Numbered from the stretch's first letter, positions 10,499 through 19,381 are shown. The stretch: 64,000 nt of DNA from Saccharopolyspora aridisoli (GCF_004348445.1 NZ_SMKV01000005.1:124001-188000), one strand, 5' to 3'. A program made the numbers and translations. The notes: generated from the letters alone by a model not told the origin.

Positions 10499-10792
10499 AT
10501 GTCGATTCCGTCCAGCCTGCTGACCTCGGCCGGTTTGATCGGTGGCTTCGCGGTGGCTCGCGCCTCCCAGCACCGGCACTGGGGCGGAGTTGTCGCGGCA
10601 GGCGCCGGCCTGGGCGCGATGGAGATCTGCCGCCGCCGCGCCGGTGTGGTCCCGGCGCTGGCTCTGGGGGCGACCTACGGAACGGCGCTGGCAGGCTCGC
10701 ACCCGCTGGCGAAGAAGATCGGCGCCTGGCCTTCGGTGCTCGTTGTGACCGCCGCCACCGCAACCGCGGCCCACCTGCTCACCCGCCGCTGA
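10499..10792 (+). CDS. Small hydrophobic protein of unknown function
   Basis: 97 residues from ATG at 10499, preceded by GAGGAG. Two or three hydrophobic stretches (about residues 6-20, 28-50 and 70-92) suggest a small integral membrane protein. I recognise no family. It is divergent from the secreted peptidase, and its 3' end overlaps the end of a decayed gene on the other strand by 14 bp. Confidence 0.65.
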   Translation: MSIPSSLLTSAGLIGGFAVARASQHRHWGGVVAAGAGLGAMEICRRRAGVVPALALGATYGTALAGSHPLAKKIGAWPSVLVVTAATATAAHLLTRR

Positions 10793-11166
10793 GGAAGCCC
10801 TCGAACGTCGCTCGTCCAACAGCACGTCCGGACCAGGTTCTCGCCAGCGCGCAACGCCCTGACCACCGCGCCCGGCGGCCGCAGCAGGAAGACCCGCCTG
10901 CGAAGCCCGTGAGCTTCGACGTACGTGCGGGTCAGGTCCGCGTGGCTGCGCACACCTGCGGTCCGCCCATCCGGCACCCGACCGGCAGGTGCCCCCTCCA
11001 CCAGTTCGGTCAGCCGGTGGGCGACCTCGTCCACCGCGATGACCACGACCGCACGTCCGACAGCGCCGCGACCACGGGCGAGCGGCGCTGCACCGACGCG
11101 ATCTCGGCGCTGAGGCGTGGAACTGCGTGGGGCGCGGAGACCGTCCGCGGCAACGAGAACAGTCAC
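10779..11166 (-). pseudogene. Relic of an NAD(P)-binding (NmrA/atypical SDR) protein
   Basis: The minus strand reads AVDEVAHRLTELVEGAPAGR and then HADLTRTYVEAHGLRRRVF, which resembles the C-terminal half of NmrA-like NAD(P)H-binding proteins. After AGENLV the frame must shift to read the family's typical ending GRAVGRATFEGFLSGG, which stops at 10779. The N-terminal dinucleotide-binding part is missing or reduced to a few codons after GTG 11166 (VTVLVAADG). A frameshift plus a large deletion indicates a dead gene. It fills much of the otherwise empty 10793-11386 gap. Confidence 0.5.
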
Positions 11167-11316
11167 CGTGCCCGAACGGTGAAGAAGAACACGCGACTCC
11201 CGACGGTGTCCGCTGACCTGGGCATGAACCCCCCGTCATGCCGCTTGTCGAGGGCTTGCACCAGCACCCACCGGTCACATCCGGTTCGCAACGCGTGAGG
11301 GGCCCGCGTGCCGTTT

Positions 11317-11328
11317 CGAACCGGTTCG
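11317..11328. promoter_or_regulatory. 12-bp palindrome upstream of the aminotransferase gene
   Basis: CGAACCGGTTCG is a perfect palindrome 59 bp before the aminotransferase GTG. A half-copy, CCGGTTCG, occurs at 11281-11288, about four helical turns upstream. A -10-like TAGGCT lies at 11340-11345. It is a plausible operator for an unknown repressor. Confidence 0.3.
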
Positions 11329-11386
11329 CAGGTGAGAGCTAGGCTGTTTGCCGACGCGTTACTCGACACGGCGAAGGAAACAACCG

Positions 11387-12664
11387 GTGCCTGATCCAGC
11401 TTCATCCATTGAAGAGCTGACCGCCCAGCGCGACCGCGCCCACCAGGAGTTCGCAGATCTCGTGGCGCGTGGCCTGAAACTGGATATCACCCGAGGAAAG
11501 CCATCGCCGAAGCAGCTGGACCTGTCCAACGAGCTGCTCGACCTCGCCAGCGGAACCGACGCCGACGGCGCTGACCTGCGCAATTACGGCGGGCTCAATG
11601 GCTTGGCCGAGCTGCGGGCGATCTTCAGCGACGACCTGCAGGTGCCGGTCGACCAGCTGCTGGCGGCGGGCAACTCGAGCCTGGAACTCATGCACGACGC
11701 GCTGGTCTTCGCGCTGCTCAACGGCGTGCCCGGTGGCACCCAGCGCTGGGTCGCCGAGCAGGAGATCGCGTTCCTGTGCCCGGTGCCCGGTTACGACCGC
11801 CACTTCGCGCTGTCGGAGCGGCTCGGCATCAAGATGATCACCGTCCCGATGACGCCCCACGGCCCCGACATGGACGTCGTCGAGCAGCTGGTGGCCGAGG
11901 ACTCCCGGATCAAGGGCATCTGGTGCGTGCCGAAGTACAGCAACCCGGACGGTGCCGTCTACTCCGACGAGACCGTGCGACGGCTCGCCGCGATGAGCAC
12001 CGCGGCTCCAGACTTCCGGATCTTCTGGGACAACGCCTACGCGGTGCACCACCTCACCGATGACGAGGCCGAGATCGCCGACGTGCTGGCGCTGTGCGGC
12101 GAGCACGGCAACCCCGACCGCGCGCTCGTGTTCGGCTCCACCTCGAAGATCACCTTCGCGGGTGCGGGCGTGGCGTTCTTCGGCTCATCGCCCGCGAACG
12201 TCGAGTGGTGGCTGGCCTCGACGTCCAAGCGCAGCATCGGCCCGAACAAGGTCAACCAGCGGGCGCACGCCCGGCTGCTGCGCGACGCCGCCGGCCTGCG
12301 CGAGCACATGCGCAAGCACGCCGCGCTGATCCGCCCGAAGTTCGAAGCCGTGGACAAGATCCTCAGCGCCGAGCTGGGCGGCACCGGGCTGGCCAAGTGG
12401 AGCAACCCCGCCGGTGGCTACTTCATCAGCCTCGAGGTCCCCGAGGGCTGTGCCAAGGCCGTCGTGGCCAAGGCCAAGGAAGCGGGCATCGCCCTCACCC
12501 CTGCCGGTGCGACCCACCCCTACGGGCACGACCCGGCGGACTCGGTGATCCGCATCGCGCCGACCTTCCCGGAGCTCGCCGACGTGGAGGCCGCCACCGC
12601 GGGCCTCGCCATCTGCGTTCGCCTCATCGCCACGGAGAAGATCCTGGCCGAGAAGCAGGCCTGA
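11387..12664 (+). CDS. aspT: Aspartate aminotransferase, Rv3722c (type Ic) family
   Basis: 425-residue PLP-dependent aminotransferase. CVPKYSNPDG (cofactor contact), WDNAYAVHHL and the PLP-lysine loop FGSTSKITFAGAG match the class I fold. The opening ITRGKPSPKQLDLS is typical of the Rv3722c group, which makes aspartate from oxaloacetate and glutamate in actinobacteria. GTG at 11387 has GAAGGAAA 7 nt upstream, which rules out the longer frame from 11348. The gene ends in a very strong hairpin. Confidence 0.9.
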   Translation: MPDPASSIEELTAQRDRAHQEFADLVARGLKLDITRGKPSPKQLDLSNELLDLASGTDADGADLRNYGGLNGLAELRAIFSDDLQVPVDQLLAAGNSSLELMHDALVFALLNGVPGGTQRWVAEQEIAFLCPVPGYDRHFALSERLGIKMITVPMTPHGPDMDVVEQLVAEDSRIKGIWCVPKYSNPDGAVYSDETVRRLAAMSTAAPDFRIFWDNAYAVHHLTDDEAEIADVLALCGEHGNPDRALVFGSTSKITFAGAGVAFFGSSPANVEWWLASTSKRSIGPNKVNQRAHARLLRDAAGLREHMRKHAALIRPKFEAVDKILSAELGGTGLAKWSNPAGGYFISLEVPEGCAKAVVAKAKEAGIALTPAGATHPYGHDPADSVIRIAPTFPELADVEAATAGLAICVRLIATEKILAEKQA

Positions 12665-12672
12665 TCTGAACG

Positions 12673-12719
12673 CGGCGAAGGCCGGTGCGGTTCATCGAGA
12701 ACCGCACCGGCCTTCGCCG
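12673..12719. terminator. Strong hairpin terminator after the aminotransferase gene
   Basis: A perfect 21-bp inverted repeat (12673-12693 with 12699-12719) around a 5-nt loop begins 8 bp after the aminotransferase stop. It has no T tract, as is common in GC-rich actinobacteria. Confidence 0.85.
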
Positions 12720-13090
12720 TGGAAGCACGGATCCAGCTGGAACCCTCGTCTTGGAGGACCAGCGGCCAGGCGTCTTCGTAGTGGATACCTGGTCCGGCGG
12801 GACGCCCCGGTGTCGGGGTCGAGGCATCCCGATGTCGAACGCCTCGCCAGCGCGGACCGGCCGACCGTTCCGTCCTCGATGAACCAGCCGTACGCGTGCT
12901 CGATCAGAACGTCGCTGCACTGGGAGTCGGTGAATGCGACCTTCCGCGAGCGAGTGGTGGACGAGCGACACCATCGTCCCCTCGCCCAGCAGCTCGTCAG
13001 GGAAGCGCTCGACGTCGGGGTTGTCAATGACCCGTCCACCGGGCAGTGATTCGAAGCCGCCAGGGCGTTCAAGAAGGTGTTGCAACGACC
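12720..13090 (-). pseudogene. Probable decayed gene between two terminators
   Basis: This stretch has no intact gene, but the minus strand shows protein-like sequence split over two frames. One frame reads NPDVERFPDELLGEGTMVSL, and after a frameshift near 12930 another reads AFTDSQCSDVLIEHAYGWFI. Third-position GC is high in the matching frame of each part. I do not recognise the family. The segment is fenced by the aminotransferase terminator and the nrdJ terminator, so it is probably not transcribed. Confidence 0.35.
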
Positions 13091-13133
13091 GGAGTCCGGG
13101 GTCGGCGTGTTGGTCACGCCCACCCCGGACTCC
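13091..13133. terminator. Terminator downstream of nrdJ
   Basis: Inverted repeat with 19-bp arms (13091-13109 and 13115-13133), one mismatch and a 5-nt loop. It begins 14 bp beyond the nrdJ stop in the direction of nrdJ transcription. Confidence 0.8.
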
Positions 13134-13147
13134 TCTCATTCAGCGCC

Positions 13148-15973
13148 TCAGCTGCAGCCCGAGGTGGAGCCGCAGCCCTCGCAGAGGTAGCAGGAACCGG
13201 ACGGGCGCATCTTCGTGCCGCAGGTCATGCACAGCGGCGCGTCGGCGGCCTTGCCCAGCTGGAGCTCGAGCAGTTCGGTCGAGCTGCCCGCGCGGAGCTC
13301 CTGCTTGGACTCGGACTTCTCCTCGGCCTTCGCGTAGTCCACCGTGGACCGCATGGTGTCCAGGTCGACGTTGTCCGAAGGCTGAGCCGGTTCCGTGTTG
13401 TTGACCTGGGCTTCCCGCTCGTCCACCGTGAAGATGCCCAGCTGGGCGCGCTTCTCGTAGGGCAGGTAGTCCAGCGCCAAGCGGCGGAACAGGTAGTCCA
13501 GGACGCTGCTGGCCATCCGGATGTCCGGGTCGTCGGTCATGCCGGCCGGCTCGAAGCGCAGGTTCTGGAACTTCGAGACGTAGAACTCCAGCGGGATGCC
13601 GTACTGCAGACCCACCGAGATCGACATGGAGAAGGCGTCCATCACACCGGCCAGGGTCGAACCCTGCTTGCCGAGCTTGACGAAGATCTCGCCCAGCCCG
13701 TCGTCGGGGTACGAACCGGCGTGCAGGTAGCCCTCGGCACCGCCGACGGTGAACGACACCGTCTGGCTCGGGCGCTTCTTCGGCAGGCGCTTGCGGACCG
13801 GGCGGTACTCGATCTGCTTCTCGACGACCTTCTCCGACTCGCCCTTGTCGCCCTTGCCTGCGGACAGCGGCTGGCCGACCTTGCAGTTGTCGCGGTAGAT
13901 CGCCAGCGCCTTCAGGCCCAGCTTCCAGCCCTCGAAGTAGAGCTCCTCGACCTCTTCGACGGTGGCCGACTCCGGCATGTTCACCGTCTTGGAGATCGCT
14001 CCCGAGATGAACGGCTGCACCGCGGCCATCATCCGCACGTGGCCCATCGGCGCGATCGAGCGCTCACCCATCGCGCAGTCGAAGACCTCGTAGTGCTCCT
14101 GGCGCAGGCCCGGCGCGTCGACGACGTGACCGTGCTCGGCGATGTACTCGACGATCGCCTCGATCTGCTCTTCCTGGTAGCCCAGGGCCTGCAGCGCACG
14201 CGGGACCGTCTGGTTGACGATCTGCATCGAGCCGCCGCCGACCAGCTTCTTGAACTTCACCAGCGCCAGGTCGGGCTCGACACCGGTGGTGTCGCAATCC
14301 ATCATCAGGCCGATGGTGCCGGTGGGAGCCAGCACCGACGCCTGGGCGTTGCGCCAGCCGTTGCGGTTGCCGATCTCCAGACCCTGCTGCCAGACCTCGG
14401 TGGCCAGCTTGTGCACGGTCTTGTCGTTGTGGTGGTAGGTGCGCACCAGGTCGTTGGCAGCGGCGTGCTTGCGCATGACTCGCTGGTGGCCCTCGGCGTT
14501 GCGGGCGTAGCCCTCGTAGGGGCCGACGACACCGGCGAGCTCGGCCGAACGCTTGTAAGCGGTGCCGGTCATCAGCGAGGTGATCGCCGCCGCCAGCGCA
14601 CGACCGCCGTCGGAGTCGTAGGCGTGACCGGTGGCCATCAGCAGCGCGCCGAGGTTGGCGTAACCGATGCCGAGCTGGCGGAACTTGCGAGTCGTGACGC
14701 CGATCGACTCCGTCGGGAAGTCCGCGAAGCAGATCGAGATGTCCATGGCGGTGATGACGAACTCGACGGCCTTCTCGAACAGCTCGGCGTCGAAGGTCAG
14801 GTCGTCGCGCAGGAACTTCATCAGGTTCAACGAGGCCAGGTTGCAGCTGGAGTTGTCCAGGTGCATGTACTCCGAGCACGGGTTGGACGCGGTGATCCGG
14901 CCCGTCTCCGGCGAGGTGTGCCAGTCGTTGATCGTGTCGTCGTACTGGATGCCCGGGTCGGCGCATTCCCACGCGGCCTTGGCCAGCTTGCGGAACAGGT
15001 CGCGGCCCTTGACGGTGTCGATCACGTCGCCGTCGGTGCGGGAGCGCAGACCGAAGTCGTTGTCGCTCTCGACCGAGCGCATGAACTCGTCGGAGACGCG
15101 CACCGAGTTGTTGGCGTTCTGGTACTGCACCGAGTTGGAGTCGGCGCCACCGAGGTCCATGTCGAAACCGGCGTCGCGCAGCGCGCGGATCTTGTGCTCC
15201 TCGCGCGCCTTGGTCTCGATGAACTCACCGACGTCCGGGTGGTCGACGTCGAGGACGACCATCTTGGCCGCGCGGCGGGTCGCGCCACCGGACTTGATGG
15301 TGCCCGCCGAGGCGTCAGCACCGCGCATGAACGAGACCGGGCCGGAAGCGGTGCCACCGGACGACAGCAGCTCCTTGGAGGAGCGGATGCGGGACAGGTT
15401 CAACCCGGCGCCGGAGCCGCCCTTGAAGATCAGGCCCTCTTCCTTGTACCAGTCGAGGATCGACTCCATCGTGTCGTCGACCGACAGGATGAAGCAGGCC
15501 GAGACCTGCTGGCGCGAGCTGGTGCCCACGTTGAACCAGACCGGCGAGTTGAAGCTGAAGACCTGGTGCAGCAGCATGTAGGTCAGCTCGTGCTCGAAGA
15601 TCTCCGCGTCCGCGTCACTCGCGAAGTAGTCGTTCTCCACACCGGAGGCGACGTAGGTCTTCACCACGCGATCGATCAGCTGCCGCAAGCTGCTCTCCCG
15701 CTCGTCGGTGCCGACGGCACCGCGGAAGTACTTGCTCGTGACGATGTTGACAGCGTTCAACGACCAGAAGTCGGGGAACTCGACCCCGCGCTGCTCGAAG
15801 TTGACCGAACCGTCCCGCCAGTTGGTCATCACCACATCGCGACGCTCCCACTTGACGTCGTCGTAGGGGTGCACCCCCTCGGTGGTGTAGACGCGCTCGA
15901 CCCGGATGCCCTTGCGGGCATCTGCTTCCGGCTCCCCCGCTGCGCCGGCCGGGCTACCGACGGTCTCTGTCAT
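13148..15973 (-). CDS. nrdJ: Class II (adenosylcobalamin-dependent) ribonucleotide reductase
   Basis: 941-residue single-chain reductase that turns ribonucleotides into deoxyribonucleotides using a vitamin B12 radical, independent of oxygen. It shows GSGAGLNLSRI, the active-site NPCSEY segment, the phosphate loop PTGTIGLMMDCD, and a cysteine-rich tail (CMTCG, CYLCEGCG) that re-reduces the active site. ATG at 15973 follows AAGGGG by 7 nt; an upstream ATG at 15997 is possible but less well placed. It lies 179 bp downstream of nrdR in the same direction, and nothing recognisable lies between them. No intein is present. Confidence 0.96.
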   Translation of the reverse strand: MTETVGSPAGAAGEPEADARKGIRVERVYTTEGVHPYDDVKWERRDVVMTNWRDGSVNFEQRGVEFPDFWSLNAVNIVTSKYFRGAVGTDERESSLRQLIDRVVKTYVASGVENDYFASDADAEIFEHELTYMLLHQVFSFNSPVWFNVGTSSRQQVSACFILSVDDTMESILDWYKEEGLIFKGGSGAGLNLSRIRSSKELLSSGGTASGPVSFMRGADASAGTIKSGGATRRAAKMVVLDVDHPDVGEFIETKAREEHKIRALRDAGFDMDLGGADSNSVQYQNANNSVRVSDEFMRSVESDNDFGLRSRTDGDVIDTVKGRDLFRKLAKAAWECADPGIQYDDTINDWHTSPETGRITASNPCSEYMHLDNSSCNLASLNLMKFLRDDLTFDAELFEKAVEFVITAMDISICFADFPTESIGVTTRKFRQLGIGYANLGALLMATGHAYDSDGGRALAAAITSLMTGTAYKRSAELAGVVGPYEGYARNAEGHQRVMRKHAAANDLVRTYHHNDKTVHKLATEVWQQGLEIGNRNGWRNAQASVLAPTGTIGLMMDCDTTGVEPDLALVKFKKLVGGGSMQIVNQTVPRALQALGYQEEQIEAIVEYIAEHGHVVDAPGLRQEHYEVFDCAMGERSIAPMGHVRMMAAVQPFISGAISKTVNMPESATVEEVEELYFEGWKLGLKALAIYRDNCKVGQPLSAGKGDKGESEKVVEKQIEYRPVRKRLPKKRPSQTVSFTVGGAEGYLHAGSYPDDGLGEIFVKLGKQGSTLAGVMDAFSMSISVGLQYGIPLEFYVSKFQNLRFEPAGMTDDPDIRMASSVLDYLFRRLALDYLPYEKRAQLGIFTVDEREAQVNNTEPAQPSDNVDLDTMRSTVDYAKAEEKSESKQELRAGSSTELLELQLGKAADAPLCMTCGTKMRPSGSCYLCEGCGSTSGCS

Positions 15974-16152
15974 GACCTGCCCCTTTTCCTTCTTCATCGC
16001 TCGCTCAGTCACTCGTCGCGTTTCGTCGGCCCCGTCCGGGCTCCCCGTCCGGTTCGGTCGTGACCCTGTTCTCTTCGCCGTCCCCGCCCGGGACTGCGAA
16101 TGGCTTTTCTCGCTTCCGCCCCCTCTGCGGGACGCGCGCCGTCGCGGCTTGC

Positions 16153-16644
16153 TCAACCGCCGCACTCCCCGTCTAGTCGCTCGCCGTCCCGCAGTGACTC
16201 CTTCGCAGCCCGCAGGTCGGTGATTTCCTTCTCGAAGTCCTCCACCGAGGAGTACGCGCGGTAAACGCTCGCGAAGCGCAGGTAGGCGACTTCGTCCAGT
16301 TCCCGCAGCGGACCGAGGATGGCCAGCCCGACTTCGTGGCTGGGCAGCTCGGCGACGCCGGAGGACCGGATCGCCTCCTCCACCTGGTGCGCCAACTGCT
16401 GCAGTGCGTCCTCTTCTACAGGACGTCCCTGACAAGCGCGGCGCACACCGGTGACCACTTTCTCCCGGCTGAAGGGCTCGGTGACGCCCGATCGCTTCAC
16501 GACCGACAACACCAGTTCTTCGATCGTCGTGAACCGGCGACCACACGCCGAGCACGAGCGTCGGCGGCGGATCGCCTGGCCGTCCTCCACTTCGCGCGAG
16601 TCCACGACCCTGGAGTCATCCCCGCGGCAGAACGGGCACCGCAC
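16153..16644 (-). CDS. nrdR: Transcriptional repressor NrdR
   Basis: 163-residue regulator that senses ATP/dATP and represses ribonucleotide reductase genes. The zinc ribbon is complete (CPFC at the N-terminus and CSACGRRF near residue 34), followed by an ATP-cone domain. The family always starts at the zinc ribbon, which fixes GTG 16644 (VRCPFC); the open frame to 16704 is spurious. nrdR precedes nrdJ and is itself preceded by NrdR-box-like sites, so autoregulation is likely. The order nrdR - LysM gene - lexA is the same in M. tuberculosis (Rv2718c-Rv2720). Confidence 0.95.
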   Translation of the reverse strand: MRCPFCRGDDSRVVDSREVEDGQAIRRRRSCSACGRRFTTIEELVLSVVKRSGVTEPFSREKVVTGVRRACQGRPVEEDALQQLAHQVEEAIRSSGVAELPSHEVGLAILGPLRELDEVAYLRFASVYRAYSSVEDFEKEITDLRAAKESLRDGERLDGECGG

Positions 16645-16735
16645 CGGCAATTCACCCCCTTCCCCCTTGGCAGCCGTCAGCCGGTCCCACCGGCCCGCGA
16701 CCACGTACGTCCTTGGGTTACCCAGAACCCTGGAA

Positions 16736-16783
16736 GCCCAATCTATGGACTAACCACACGGACGTAACTACTAGATGTTGTGG
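16736..16783 (-). promoter_or_regulatory. Paired NrdR boxes over the nrdR promoter start region
   Basis: The better box is 16768-16783, read on the minus strand as CCACAACATCTAGTAG. It matches the NrdR consensus acaCwAtATaTwGtgt at its core (CAA, AT, TAG). A weaker box at 16736-16751 (core CAATCTATGG) has its centre 32 bp away, the three-turn spacing known for NrdR pairs. A promoter with -35 TTGCAA and -10 TAGAGT (16787-16792, minus strand) places its start on the better box, as expected for repression. Confidence 0.6.
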
Positions 16784-16818
16784 TCGACTCTAAACCTGCG
16801 CCGGAGCGCGTTGCAAAC

Positions 16819-16834
16819 CGACACACCTGTGTCG
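16819..16834. repeat. Short palindrome in the nrdR promoter region
   Basis: Seven-bp arms CGACACA and TGTGTCG around CC. It lies just upstream of the -35 of the proximal nrdR promoter. Its role is unknown. Confidence 0.3.
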
Positions 16835-16882
16835 CCCGGCCGGATGACATACCCCGTGCTCCAACTGGGAAAACCCTGTCAA

Positions 16883-16898
16883 CCACAACATCTTGGGG
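16883..16898 (+). promoter_or_regulatory. Distal NrdR-box-like site
   Basis: CCACAACATCTTGGGG keeps the C-w-A, A-T and T-w-G core of the NrdR box. On the minus strand it abuts a consensus -35 hexamer, TTGACA (16877-16882), pointing at nrdR. Its nearly identical partner lies in reverse orientation 115 bp away (16768-16783). Confidence 0.5.
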
Positions 16899-16903
16899 TT
16901 CGG

Positions 16904-17374
16904 TCAGCCACCGACCGGCACCACCAGGAATCTGCCTGGTTCTGCGGAAGGCGCACCGAGACCGTTGAGCTCGACGATGCGATCGACCGCCGCGCGGGTG
17001 TCCGCATCGGGCGCCACGCGCGTCGCGATGCCCCACAGAGTGTCCCCCGTTCGCACCTGCACAACGGTGGTACCTCCCGCCACCCGCGCATCGCCCGACT
17101 CGAACAGCCCCACCAGCACCACGACCAGGAAGGCCGCGGCAGCGACACCGGAGAGCACGAGCCACTCGCCGAGTCTGCCCTCTGCCCGAACCGGCCGGGC
17201 GCACGGTCTGCCCTCGGCGGCCCGCACGCGACGCCGGGTTTCGATCACTCGCCCATGTGGGCGATGCGCCTCGGGATGCAGGGGCGACACGATCGGCTCG
17301 ACTTCCGGCCGACCGGCGAGCGACTCCCGCTCAACAGGCCGAACTCGCCGTACTGTGTCGATGAATGTGGTCAT
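16904..17374 (-). CDS. LysM-domain protein, SOS-controlled (Rv2719c/ChiZ-like)
   Basis: 156 residues: a charged cytoplasmic N-terminus, one membrane segment near residues 75-95 (LVLSGVAAAAFLVVVLVG) and an extracellular LysM domain containing VRTGDTLWGIATRVAPDA. LysM binds peptidoglycan. The M. tuberculosis protein in the same position, Rv2719c, is a damage-induced cell-wall protein that delays division. ATG at 17374 has GGGAGG 6 nt upstream. It is divergent from lexA, with an SOS box only 25 bp before the start. The function here is inferred from position, architecture and the box. Confidence 0.88.
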   Translation of the reverse strand: MTTFIDTVRRVRPVERESLAGRPEVEPIVSPLHPEAHRPHGRVIETRRRVRAAEGRPCARPVRAEGRLGEWLVLSGVAAAAFLVVVLVGLFESGDARVAGGTTVVQVRTGDTLWGIATRVAPDADTRAAVDRIVELNGLGAPSAEPGRFLVVPVGG

Positions 17375-17398
17375 GTCGCCTCCCGCGCGGAACAACGA

Positions 17399-17414
17399 TC
17401 GAAAGGTTGTTCGA
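17399..17414. promoter_or_regulatory. SOS box (LexA site) for the LysM gene
   Basis: TCGAAAGGTTGTTCGA differs from TCGAAC-N4-GTTCGA at one position. It lies 25-40 bp upstream of the LysM gene start. It overlaps a second palindrome, GTTCGATCGAAC (17409-17420). Confidence 0.75.
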
Positions 17415-17480
17415 TCGAACCTCCGTGCGATTGTGTACCAAGAGTGGCCTCCAGCACGAGACCCCTGGGCCAAAATTAAC

Positions 17481-17496
17481 TCGAACAGGTGTTTGA
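17481..17496. promoter_or_regulatory. SOS box (LexA site) for lexA
   Basis: TCGAACAGGTGTTTGA matches the box at 15 of 16 positions, counting the free spacer. It overlaps a -35-like TTTGAT (17492-17497) that is followed 18 bp later by -10 TACTGT (17516-17521). LexA would therefore block its own promoter. Confidence 0.85.
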
Positions 17497-17623
17497 TCTC
17501 CGTGTATCTCCCGTCTACTGTGGAAAGCGAGCAGCGGACAGCGAACGCCGGTGACCAGATCCGGGGCGGCACACCGCTCGATGAAGACCAGCACCGCAGT
17601 TCACACGGATTCAGGAGGCAGCG

Positions 17624-18334
17624 GTGGCGAGAAATGCGACCGGCTCTATCGGGGGCCGCGTAGACGACATCAAGGACTCCCCTGCCGAGGTGGACACCGT
17701 GCCCGAGCAGGCCACCGCGGCCGAGGAGCTCAGCGACCGCCAGCTCAAGGTGCTGGAGGCCATCCGGGAGTGGATGAGCGAGCACGGCTATCCCCCCAGC
17801 GTCCGGGAGATCGGTGACGCGGTGGGTCTGACGTCGACCTCCTCGGTCGCCTACCAACTGCGCGTGCTGGAGCGGAAGGGCTTCCTGCGCCGCGACCCGC
17901 ACCGGCCGCGCACCGTGGGCGTGCTGGTAGCCGGTGAGCCGGAGAACGAGGCTCAGGCGAAGCCGGCCTACGTCCCGGTCGTCGGCCGCATCGCGGCAGG
18001 CGGTCCGATCCTGGCTGAGGAGTCCATCGAGGACGTCTTCCCGCTGCCCAAGGAGATCGTCGGCGACGGAACCCTGTTCCTGCTTAAGGTCGTCGGCGAC
18101 TCGATGATCGACCTGGCCATCACCGATGGCGACTGGGTCGCCGTCCGCCAGCAGCCCGACGCCGACAACGGCGAGGTCGTCGCGGCGATGATCGACGGCG
18201 AGGCGACGGTGAAGACCTTCAAGCGAACCGACGAGCACGTCTGGCTGATGCCGCACAACTCTGCCTACGAGCCGATCCTGGGTGACGACGCCCAGATCCT
18301 CGGCAAGGTCGTGGCGGTCCTGCGCCGCCTCTGA
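17624..18334 (+). CDS. lexA: SOS repressor LexA
   Basis: 236 residues. A winged-helix DNA-binding domain spans about 35-100 ([26 protein letters not shown]). The self-cleavage bond is Ala125-Gly126 in GRIAAGGP, the catalytic serine is Ser160 (GDSM) and the lysine is Lys197 (ATVKTFK). When RecA filaments form on damaged DNA, LexA cuts itself and the regulon is released. GTG at 17624 has AGGAGG 5 nt upstream. The promoter region shared with the LysM gene holds two SOS boxes; further boxes in this window lie upstream of recA and the HEPN operon. Confidence 0.97.
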   Translation: MARNATGSIGGRVDDIKDSPAEVDTVPEQATAAEELSDRQLKVLEAIREWMSEHGYPPSVREIGDAVGLTSTSSVAYQLRVLERKGFLRRDPHRPRTVGVLVAGEPENEAQAKPAYVPVVGRIAAGGPILAEESIEDVFPLPKEIVGDGTLFLLKVVGDSMIDLAITDGDWVAVRQQPDADNGEVVAAMIDGEATVKTFKRTDEHVWLMPHNSAYEPILGDDAQILGKVVAVLRRL

Positions 18335-18349
18335 ACGAGGCGGTCACGG

Positions 18350-19381
18350 TCATGAGCGCTTGCGGCGCCAGCTGATGAGGTAGACCAGCAGGGCGGCGAT
18401 GACTCCGGCGAACAGCAGCGCACGGCCGGTGGACATGCCGCCCTCCTCGGTCGCGGGCTGGGCCTGGTCACCGTCGCCGCCAGACGGCGCGAGCTGATCG
18501 GTGGCCATCTCAGCAGACGGGTCGCCGTCCGCCCCGGCGACGCGGCGAACCGCTTCTCCGCCTTCGGAACCGGACAGCAGACCGCCGTCAGGCTCCCAGG
18601 CGATGGCTTCGCCCTGCTCCTCGTCCGGGAGCGGAATCCGCACCGGTTCGCCTCTGAGCGCTTCGAGCACGTCCCCGTTCGGCGAGCGGTAGACGTAGGC
18701 CTCGGTGTACGTGCGCAGCGCCACCAGCGTTCCGTCCGCGCTCACCGACCCGCCGGTGACCAGAACCGAGCCCGTCGATCCGTCGAGCGGTCCGCCTGGG
18801 GTCTTGGTCGCCCGCAGGGACACCGAACCGACCCGTTCCATCGGAACGGTCCGCCTCGGGTCCAGCGGTTCCGCGGGCCGGTACACCCCGGCCCACCCGA
18901 GCGGCTCCTTGGTGACGACGTACGGCACTCCGGCCCGGTCCAGCAACAGCGCCTCGGCGTCGTGCGGACTGTCCGGATACGACATCCGGTACAGCGCGGA
19001 ACCGCCGTTGCGATCCAGCACGTGCAGCGCCACGTTCTTCCGCTTGTGCCGGTTGTCACCCGTGTCGGCCAGCCAGAGAGCTCCGTCCGGAGCCAACGCC
19101 AGGTCCTCGACGTCGTAGGGATCACTGTCGCCGGTGCGTTGCGAGCGGACCTCGCAAGTCCGCGGGTCGAGCACGAAGGCTCGCGCCCGCGATCCGCTGT
19201 CGTTGACGGCGTACCAGTTGTCCCCGTCGGAGGCCAGACCGGACAGTTCCGAGAGCCCTGATTCCTCGACGGTGCACAGCTCGACCGGAGCCGACTGCGC
19301 GTGCGCGGGCGCGCCGGAGAGGACCGCGCACGCGGACAGCAGCGCGACCCCGGTCAGGCCGCCGGCTAGGTCAGGCCGCAC
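18350..19381 (-). CDS. Secreted, membrane-anchored beta-propeller-like protein
   Basis: 343 residues. Residues 1-28 are a signal peptide ending near AHA-QS. The central part has repeated propeller-like motifs (LSELSGLASDGDNWYAVND; DVEDLALAPDGALWLADTGD). A proline/acid-rich linker leads to a C-terminal membrane helix and basic tail (ALLFAGVIAALLVYLISW...RRKRS). It is therefore held on the outer face of the membrane. No enzymatic motif was recognised. The GTG at 19381 overlaps the end of hflX by 11 bp, so it is translationally coupled; no clear ribosome site is visible. Rv2721c occupies a similar position in M. tuberculosis, but similarity was not tested. Confidence 0.7.
   Translation of the reverse strand: MRPDLAGGLTGVALLSACAVLSGAPAHAQSAPVELCTVEESGLSELSGLASDGDNWYAVNDSGSRARAFVLDPRTCEVRSQRTGDSDPYDVEDLALAPDGALWLADTGDNRHKRKNVALHVLDRNGGSALYRMSYPDSPHDAEALLLDRAGVPYVVTKEPLGWAGVYRPAEPLDPRRTVPMERVGSVSLRATKTPGGPLDGSTGSVLVTGGSVSADGTLVALRTYTEAYVYRSPNGDVLEALRGEPVRIPLPDEEQGEAIAWEPDGGLLSGSEGGEAVRRVAGADGDPSAEMATDQLAPSGGDGDQAQPATEEGGMSTGRALLFAGVIAALLVYLISWRRKRS

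Noticed and set aside
15974..16152. Possible cobalamin riboswitch in front of nrdJ
   Set aside because: No B12-box-like core or surrounding conserved elements are visible on the minus strand. The interval is short and nrdR-nrdJ look like one transcript.
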